Below are positions 56,013 to 64,000 of a stretch of 64,000 bases of DNA, in pieces. The stretch's first letter is position 1. Each line of letters starts with the position of its first letter. The stretch is from NCBI GenBank assembly GCA_036768485.1, contig JAVLUZ010000748.1, forward strand, positions 248,001 to 312,000. The letters are read 5' to 3'. The stretch comes from Mermis nigrescens (Eukaryota; Nematoda; Enoplea; Mermithida; Mermithidae). The notes beneath the pieces are model-generated. The model saw only the letters and a program-made list of their open reading frames with translations. It ran no database searches and was not told where the DNA came from. The translations under genes were made by a program, and so were the position numbers.

Positions 56013-56548
56013 TAGTCTGTTTCATTTATTCGAGAGCTTTTAGTCAATTCTTTTAGGGGCTACAGTAAGCTAAACAAGACTAATTACTGTACTCCAGCAG
56101 GTCAGCTCAGTGAGGGCGAGTGGTTAGAATTCTTCCGTTTTTAATGCACTAATACGCCCAAATAAATTTGATTTAGGCATTTAATCAGTGCTGGGACATA
56201 CTACAGTAAGTGCGCTAAACAAAAAGCTATCGGCTATAATCGAACCCGGGTTGCTTCGACTACAAGCAAGAGGTTTTACCACTGAGCTATGCGGGAGTTA
56301 GCGGCCTTTCTTAGCATCTTAGTCGATTCTGTTTAAAGTGTCGACTCAGGATATGATGAATACGCGATTTTTATCAGTAAGTTAATTGATCTGCTGGAAG
56401 ACGAGAATGCCGCAAAATGTTGTTGAAAAACCCGTCTTTACTACATAGCTATAGTGAGATCTAGCGACCTACAGTAAATAAGAAAGAAGGTTACTGTAAG
56501 CTCCGAAAACATTTGCTGAAAAAGCTCTCGGATAAATGAAACAGACTA
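56013..56548 (-). mobile_element. TIR element J3 with tRNA-like segment
   Basis: 536 bp, near-perfect inverted ends TAGTCTGTTTCATTTAT. Directly preceded by another TGAAACAGACTA, so it abuts a second element end. tRNA-like block at 56227-56299 on the minus strand. Confidence 0.85.
56227..56299 (-). repeat. tRNA-derived segment in J3
   Basis: A box TAGCTCAGTGG is perfect; B box GGTTCGATTAT is decayed. Anticodon arm TGCTT-GTAGTCG-AAGCA. Confidence 0.68.
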
Positions 56549-56795
56549 TAAATGTAGGTACACTAGCATGCCCTTAACGATTGTGTGCACTAATCAATCG
56601 GCCCTCTGCTTTGCTTGCTATAAGGCTCATAGCAAAACAAAACAACTTTAAATACAATACCACTTAGTTTTCTCTCAATCGGGATACGAAGCTAGTCAGT
56701 GTTGCTACTGCCTGCAATTTAAGAAAAGGAAACATTATAGATTTTGTTTATTATCTGAAATTTTGAAAATTATTTAAGAAACACACTTTTCAGAG

Positions 56796-59700
56796 GCCGC
56801 AGAATATACTTCGATTTTTGTGTTGCTTAGAGAAAGTGTGATTTTTAGCAGATTTTGCGAATTTAGGCAGATTCTTCCTAGTCCCCTCCTTTTACATCCT
56901 TAATAATCCACAATTCCAAGTATATTCATCTTTTTTGTTCCATCGGAGCATTTTTCTTTGCTAGTACCCTACTTTTAATTAGCATGATTTCAGTGCATCA
57001 GTCAGCAAACACATACAGTAATATACCACAATAATGACAGCAGTCCAAGAACGCGGAAAACAATATTGTTCTTAACATAAATTAATTGCCTCTGAATTTA
57101 AAAAATATTGTTTAAAAAAGACTTCCTAGATTTTATAACCGTCTACCTTTTGAAATCAATCAGACTGTAGAATTCAAAACTGAGTTAGATATGCTCTTGA
57201 TTGTCGGAAGTATAAAGTTTACTATTTTTTATTAGCTATAGTAAATATATGTTACATTCTAAACAATCCTGTAAGTTATAGAGGTCGATCCACATTTGAA
57301 TTAACTTGGAAACGACATATAACGTACCTACGGGACTTACTTAAGTACCTGGCTACACGTTAGCGCTGGTCAGGTTGCTAGGGCAAAACGCCGGACTCAA
57401 CCACACGACCCTCAATAACTACAGTGTCAAACTCCTCGGACCTAAATTCGTCCGTACCTACGGAGCTATTGGCAGCTATGCCTCAAAAACCTAACGCGGT
57501 AGTAATTAAGTAACCCAGGAATTTTGCCCTAGGTCAGTTGACCTATTTTGGACCAAAATAATAATTAACGCAAAAAGCTTTGTTAACTTGTTTTCGCCAG
57601 AGAATACCTCGAAAAACTATTTCTTTTCTGGTTCCTACGAGCACAATGAACAATGAAAACAACAAAAAAGAGCTCTCAACCAGCTAGTCATCTTACATAA
57701 AAATTATGAAATAATTTTTATGATTTTTAAATTGAAATTTGGGTGTTTGAATTTGCGATAAAGGAAATAATCAAAAGATAGTCACTTGGATTATTTAAGC
57801 CGAGTAATAAAATAAGGGCCGTCCACCAATTCCGAACTAAACGCGATTGATCACTATGAAAAAGTTTTGAAAAATGAGCTTGCTAAGCGAGAGTTGTAAA
57901 ACCGAAAAGAGAAACTTAAAGTTTAAAACCTACCATTAAATTATGAAGAGAATTGTGAAAGTTTTAAACTTTAAGAAACTTGAAAAAGGTGGGATGTTGG
58001 TAAACTAAAAAACAAAGTTTTTTGGCAAAAATTCAAAAAACTTCACGCAAATATCTATGTGTTAAACACTATCGCTTAGATTTGGTAGTAAAATAAATTT
58101 GTAGTATAAACTACATATTAACAACAAATGAATAGTGCAAATCCTTACACAACTACTACGTGTAGAGAATACTAACAGTCAGATTACCAATTCTGATTTT
58201 ACGTAGAAAAAAAACTAGAATTTTACTTTATTTTTATTTTATTCGACCCTCGCCCGACTTCTGAACAGAGAAAGTGGCGAACAAAAAATGTACAAACACG
58301 TATTTTCCACTGTCCACCACATTGTAAATTTTAAAAATCTGAACCTAGTAACGTCACTTGAATGTAAATAAATTCGGTTCGTGCCAGTTTGTTGCCCTTC
58401 GATTGTAGTAGGTTTGTATGTGCCAAACTTATGTTCCGCAAAATACTATATGATTTATCAATCAAAATACGAAAAAACCTGTTTTTTCGCCACTTTAAAC
58501 CTCAGATTTCGAACTTTACACCCCATAAACAACTCAATATAACGTTTTTTTGAACGCGCTTGCCCGGACGTGTAGCCATTAGAAGTTACTTTATTTCTAT
58601 TTTATTTAATTAACGCCAACTTTTGGCAGAGAAAACGGAAAAAATCTGTTTTTTTACTCATCCACTAGAGAGTGAACTTTAAAACCTCTGGTACTAACTG
58701 CGTATTGATTGTAGAAAAGTTTGCTGGTAAGCACAAGATAGCCCTTTATCCGTAGTACATTTCTGTCGAAAATTTCCTACAATCATAACTGAGTTGTTGG
58801 CAGACATAAACATGTCGAAAACTCGGCCAAAATGTGTCTTTTCGACCCCAGATTTTTCGCACTCTTTACACTCCCATTCGAGAACTGAGTGTTGAAATTC
58901 AAAAAAACAAAAAAAGTGTTATCTGCAGAAATCCCAAAATAGATATGAGTCAAATGAAGTACATGGTTTCGCTTAAAAGAATCGAAAAAATGAAAAAAGT
59001 CAGCATTCAGAAGATTCGAACCCATCATTCTTCTTTGTTTAATATCGCATCCGAGAACGGAGTTGTCAACCACTGCGCCAACTCGACATATCCGCTTAGA
59101 TTTCAGCTTGATTATCCTATTTTGGAAAGATATTCATCATTCTACTGAAGTTTAAGAATAGTGCATTTATGATAATAAAAAATAATTATTTATTAAAGAC
59201 GAGTCAAAAAACCTCTGAAATAAGAAAAATCTGGATCAAAAATATGCTATACGGAGTTATCTATCGGCATTAGAAAATAGATGTTGGTATAATTCAAAGT
59301 TTCACCTCTTCATACCTCAACAAACACTGGCTCTAGAAAAGTTTAAAGGTCCGATTCGTTATTCTGACCTTACGGAGAATATTTCAAAAAAATTTATCAT
59401 CCATGACGCTCTGGGCGCAAAAATGCTTCTCGGTGTAAACTTTACACTTGTGCTGATACCGCAATATTGGGTGTATAGAAACAAAATAAACTGGGATCTG
59501 TAACGCTAAGTTCAGGGCACCTTTTAAGCATATTCAGCATGTTCCGCCTACTTAGCGGAGTATTTGAAGAGCTATCGTTTTTAGTCTCGAACCCTTTACG
59601 CTAAAACGATCACAGATCAAGAAATATTGCGTTATAAGAACGGAAAAAAATCGGTTTTGAGATTTTGCAACCCTCTACATTATAGAACCGATTGGACTGC

Positions 59701-60095
59701 ACAGAAACCAAAATTGAGTTAGATAAGCTGAAGGACACGCAAAGAGAAAAAAACACGTATAATTTACACTTTTGTGCAACAACCATTGAGTGTAAAGAAA
59801 TTTTATGGTCAGATTCGTAATCTACAGCTCGGGAGCAACATTTAAAAAAATTGGCCCTCCGCAAATTATTTGATTCTTTGCTTTACACTTTACACGCTCA
59901 TTGCTATCTCAGTATTGAGTGTAAACAAAAGAAAAAACACTGGCATCGAATTTTTTAATTATCCATCGATTGAAAAAACCGCACCCTCCCAGGTGTGTGC
60001 CGTTGTTGCTGTGAGGGGGGACACAAATTTCACACTCGCTGTGATTAACATATAAGGAAAAGGATGGCCAAGTATATTATAGGTAGCGCTATCAC
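56796..60095 (-). repeat. right arm of the long inverted repeat
   Basis: Reverse complement of the left arm, block by block: 60095-59340 with 44200-45420, 58560-58240 with 45600-45985, 58205-58090 with 47380-47510, 57090-56796 with 47600-47910. It carries its own extra DNA at about 57290-58090 and 58740-59340. Open frames at 58783-59148 lie in this DNA and look non-coding. Confidence 0.7.
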
Positions 60096-60222
60096 GTACC
60101 TGATGATATCGGCAGCTAGCTCATCAATAATCAATACGAAAACGAAAATAAACGCGCAGCGCAAATATTATGCACAATTTTTTTAGTTAACAACACAAAA
60201 ATTGTTTGATGATATCACTTAA

Positions 60223-60420
60223 TTAATCATTTAATATGCCTTCGCTATTCATAAGCAATTCATACGTCTTCTTGTATTTCACTATGCGATTTCTGTGCCT
60301 CAACTGTTCCGTAATCATTTCCATTTTACGTGCCTGTTCATCGGCCGCTACAATGGCGCGATTTTGCGGAAAACGGCTATTTCCTGAACGTACCGTAATC
60401 GGTCTTCGTCGCTCATGTTT
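60223..60420 (-). CDS. probable terminal exon of an unrecognised minus-strand gene
   Basis: Reading right to left, a pyrimidine-rich tract ends in CTTTAAAG, then an open frame of 65 codons runs to TAA at 60225-60223. The encoded helix-forming, charged segment contains KHERRRPITVRSG, then AADEQARKMEMITEQLRHRN and KYKKTYELLMNSEG. It has the codon use of the other coding exons (GCGCC, GAACAG, CGTAAA) and no repeat similarity, whereas the part of the open frame above 60457 lies in a TIR element. I do not recognise the family. Upstream exons would lie beyond 60.45 kb and were not found. Confidence 0.45.
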   Translation of the reverse strand, partial: KHERRRPITVRSGNSRFPQNRAIVAADEQARKMEMITEQLRHRNRIVKYKKTYELLMNSEGILND

Positions 60421-60593
60421 CTTTAAAGTGACGATAAGTGAAGAATAATTAAATATCACGGTTTTTGTATTCGGCAAAGATTTTTCCCGATGTACAAAGG
60501 CTTTAAGATTCTTAGGAAGACAAAAGCCATTAAATGGCCTGAAATTCCGAAAACTTTTCTGTATTTCGCGCCGAAATGAGTAATTGTCTTTTT

Positions 60594-60987
60594 TACAGGG
60601 TGTACCAAAACTTCGCGTAAGGGAGGACGGAAGAAATGTAAAGCTTTCGTGCAAAATAGTTTACAACGCTAAAAGAGCATCCATTTTTGTGCGGGAAAAC
60701 TTGTACATACATATATTTCTTGATTATGGCCAAAGATTGTGATTGTGACTTAATGAAATAGACAGGTTGAATTATGGCGGTTGCTTGACGCATGGCCATG
60801 AAATCCGGGGCCACGTTTAACAATCTAAATTGATCGCACAACGATTTGAGCAAATGACAGCGATACCTCGTTTTAGCCTACTTTCTTCTTCAAAATTAAA
60901 CGCTCTTTCTAGTGACGTGTTCTGTCTTACTTGAAACTTCATAGATTCTTCCATACCCCCCTACACGAACTTTCATTAAACCCTGTA
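60594..60987. mobile_element. TACAGGGT-ended TIR element
   Basis: Inverted ends TACAGGGTGTACC / TACAGGGTTTAATG with TA at the borders suggest a Tc1/mariner-type MITE. No transposase. Confidence 0.6.
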
Positions 60988-61209
60988 TATGACGGTTGCT
61001 TTTATATTGGCACAAATTGCATTTAGAAGAGGAGAAATGTCAAAATTTTCGGCGCTTCGCGCCGTTTTGAAGACAATTTTTAGTATTTTTGTCATCAGAA
61101 GCAAAAATACACTATTAAAGTACGGAAAACCCTGTTTTACCATCTGATAGCGCTACCATGTTATGATAATAATACCTCAAAATTTGCGTACACAACATGT
61201 ACCTGCACA

Positions 61210-61447
61210 CACACCTGGGCGTGGGGAGGGGTTTGGGGTATGCATCCCCCTCCGAGAAACCAAAATAACCCCTTCAAAATTCAATTTTTGAAAATTTTCT
61301 TTCGTTTTTCCCGCAATTTTTTGATGCCAATAGTGCTTGATGAGAAACGTCGAAAATGGAGTTTTTTCACCATACCACCATTTTTAAAGCCACTTTTTGA
61401 CCTTCAAAAAATCTTGCATCCCAGAATTTTGTTGTTGCCCAAGTATG
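61210..61447 (-). mobile_element. family D MITE D10, nested in a B copy
   Basis: Full-length by both ends; flanks CCTGCACA / CCTATACA (6 of 8). Confidence 0.75.
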
Positions 61448-62760
61448 CCTATACAGACTTTTGGGAACCACCGCTGTTCATACACATACATACGTACAAA
61501 GGGACCTTGTACAAAAAATACTGTATCAAAAAAGCGAATTCGAAAATTCCGCAGGCATAATATCACTTGTATGTACTTCGGTACTGATGAAAACTAATGA
61601 ATTCATTAGGTGATAAAAATCGTTGTTGCAGGATTAAGCATTGAATCAAGCATAAACTGAAAAGATTAAATTCTAAATCCGATTTTCGAATTACATATAG
61701 GACATTCCTGTTTCATAATTTTTAATTTAATAAAAATTAATATTTAAAATTCTTTTGATTGAATTCCGATAAATTTTTTCTAAATTTCTCATATTTTTAA
61801 ACTGGATACTTCGGGAGCACACGGACACAGAAGGAGAGGTTTGGATTTTCCATGATTCAAAAACTCGCAGACTTTTAGAATTGAGTTTCTGGCAACATTT
61901 TCCGTTTTTATGACTTTTGTGACAAAGTAAGGAGCTTGACGAGAAACGTCAAAACATGTTTTTTAGCCACCAATTTTTTAGTCTTTTTTGACCCCTTCTG
62001 AAAACATATGTATACCCGTGAGCGAAAAATGCGCTGCGTAGGAATTCTGGAGAATCAGCTACAAATTTTTAACAAGTACCTGCAGATGACTTTTTGGACT
62101 AGTAAGGCATAATACTAGTCAAAATTGCATTAATGAATAAATTTCGGACATTGAAAATAAATAGAAATAAAACAAAATTTGATAGAAGACAAAGAAGTTA
62201 ACAAATAAAGGAAGGGGAAGGAATAAAGATTAAGTAGGGTTGTTTGCGGGGTTGGGGTTTGCAACCCTAGAAGTTAAACATCACTGCAGATTATTTTAGT
62301 ATACTTAATTCTATTTTAAGTAACATTTTTGGCGATTTTAGCGATTTCACCACAGAATTTTCTTGCTGTCCATGTATGGTTGTTGGCTCATTTTATTCGA
62401 GAAATGATTTTCTTCTTCAAATATTAGCACCAAAAATGCTTGCAACGATAATTTTTATTACGTCATTCAAAGTTGTTGCGTAAGCGCAAGTCGAGTCATA
62501 AACCGGTAGATCCTCTGCAAAGTTGCAGGCACGCAACTTTAGGGGATTGGGAGAGAAATCCCTAAATTTTACAAGTAGGAGCATTTCTTACAAAAGGCCA
62601 TCCGAAAAGTAAATTAAACTTTTGGAACGCACTGAAAGACGATCAAAATACGTAGATTTACATACAATTCTGAGCTAGTAAATTTAAAATTTTCACGCAT
62701 TCGCTCCGAATAATTTATCACATCTTTATGATACGTTATGATTTCAGTTATTATGAGTTA

Positions 62761-63352
62761 CTAGCAAAGAAAAATGCTCTGATGGAACAAAAAAGGTAAC
62801 ATACTTCAATTTCTTCATTGTTAAGGATGTAAAATGAGGGGAGGACTAGGGAAAATTTCCCTATATGCGCAAAAGCCATGTGCTAAACAGTTAGACTTCC
62901 CCTAAACAACGCAAAAATCGAAGTATATTCTGCGGCCTATGAAAAATGGGGGTGTAGTAACAAAACGTTCTCAAGTGTTTCGCAAAAGAGCATTGAAGAC
63001 ACTTCCATGACTATTAATTAATCAATGTATTATTTATTTAACGAAATCTTGACTTTCCACAATGTCTGGCGTAAAAGATAATAGTGTAAACTTTACACCG
63101 ACATGGCCAACTCAATAGTCTGCTTGCCACCGTAATCAAAATTACTACGGAAAATCTGCAGAAACGCGCAAAGGCCGCAGAATATACTTCGATTTTCGCC
63201 TTGTTTAGGGAAAGTCTAAATGTTTAGCACATTCCTATGGCTTCTGCGCATAAAGGGAAATTTTCCCTAGTCCCCTCCTTCTACATCCTGAACAATGAAG
63301 AAATTCGAGTATATTCACTTTTTTGTTCCATCGGAGCATTTTCCTTTGCTAG
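62761..63352. repeat. pair of family I repeats in inverted orientation
   Basis: Copies at 62761-62938 (+) and 63175-63352 (-) are separated by about 236 bases of unrelated DNA: a foldback-like arrangement. Confidence 0.7.
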
Positions 63353-63429
63353 TTCCCTTCTTTTATTTAATATTTTAGGCCATATATCCATAGGTGGGCA
63401 GCGTCGAAATTCTGGGGGTGCAAGTAGCT

Positions 63430-64000
63430 GAAGAAATTTCTTTTTTCGTCTCGAACCCTTTACACTAAAATGATCACATATCGAGAAATATTGCATTAAA
63501 AGAGAAAAATTCAATTTTTGAGATATTGCAGCCCTCTACATTATAAAACCAATTGGACCGCACAGAAACCAAAATTGAGTTAGATAAGCTTTAGGACACG
63601 CTAACAGTAAAAAACTCCGTATACTTTACACTTTTGTGCAAAAAACAATGAGTGTAAAGAAATTTTAAGTTCATATTCGTAATCCACAACTCAGGGGCAA
63701 CATTTAAAAAAAATTGGCCCTCCGCAAATTGTTTGATACCCAATGCTCTCGGCGGAAAAGTGCTTCTCAGTGCAAACTTTACACTTGTGCTAATAACGCA
63801 ATATTGGGTGTTATAGAAACAAAATAAACTAGTATTTGTAACGCTAAGTTCAAGGCATATTTTAAGCATAATTAGCATTTTCCGTCTACTTAGCGGAGTA
63901 GCTGTAAAATTTCGTTTTTCGTCTCGAACCCTTTACACCAAAACGATCACAGATTAAGAAATATTGCGTTAAAGAGAATAAAAAAATTGGTCCTTAACAT
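63430..64000 (-). repeat. third copy of the inverted-repeat arm, cut by the window edge
   Basis: Matches 59580-59870 (CGAACCCTTTACACTAAAA, CCCTCTACATTATA) and beyond in the same orientation. A short family D fragment (63390-63421) lies at its left edge. Confidence 0.68.

Larger units (their letters stand above)
60457..61523 (+). mobile_element. MITE B interrupted by two other elements
   Basis: Left end CACGGTTTTTGTATTCGG, right end CCTTGTACAAAAAATACTG. It is split by a TACAGGGT-ended insertion (60594-60987) and by D10. Confidence 0.72.

Noticed and set aside
44200..60095. Maverick/Polinton element
   Set aside because: Size and AG-start ends fit loosely, but there is no polymerase, integrase, protease or capsid frame, and no 6-bp duplication.

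Overview
The window looks like one stretch of an animal nuclear genome, most likely an arthropod and probably an insect. Genes are split into small exons with GT-AG (and two apparent GC-AG) introns, exons are clearly richer in G+C than the AT-rich introns, and non-coding DNA is packed with DNA-transposon fragments. No bacterial-style operon, rRNA gene, CRISPR array or intact retroelement was seen. The species cannot be named from the sequence alone.

Left half (about 1.5-26.2 kb, + strand): one long gene for a Regnase/ZC3H12-family endoribonuclease. Eight exons can be assembled: N-terminal UBA-like helices, PIN nuclease domain with all four catalytic aspartates, CCCH zinc finger, long low-complexity middle and the conserved C-terminal helix domain. 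A single extra base in a 21-bp coding tandem repeat puts the C-terminal domain out of frame in this assembly. Its introns are filled with short non-autonomous elements with 8-bp target-site duplications (TSDs), as in hAT transposons.

Middle (26-44 kb): mostly transposon and duplicated DNA. It contains a five-layer nested insertion (29.67-33.35 kb), two diverged copies of a roughly 0.8-kb segment (around 29.3-33.9 and 34.2-35.0 kb), a two-exon candidate gene for a small secreted eight-cysteine peptide (36.15-37.66 kb), and a hAT element with a fossil transposase C-terminus (40.39-42.34 kb), itself split by another hAT-like element.

Right half (44-64 kb): a four-exon gene for a short membrane-anchored JmjC/cupin_8 protein (49.36-54.31 kb, + strand) with a complete H-x-D...H iron site. 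It is flanked by a long, diverged inverted repeat (outer ends near 44.20 and 60.10 kb) rich in GTGTAAA/TTTACAC motifs. A probable terminal coding exon of an unrecognised minus-strand gene lies at 60.2-60.4 kb.

The genes show no sign of acting together: an RNA-decay nuclease, a candidate secreted peptide and a membrane oxygenase are unrelated neighbours. What unifies the window is repeat biology: several hAT-like families nested in each other, many carrying the same internal hairpin (GGCGC-GAA-GCGCC), and a TIR element family that contains a tRNA-derived segment with pol III A and B boxes.
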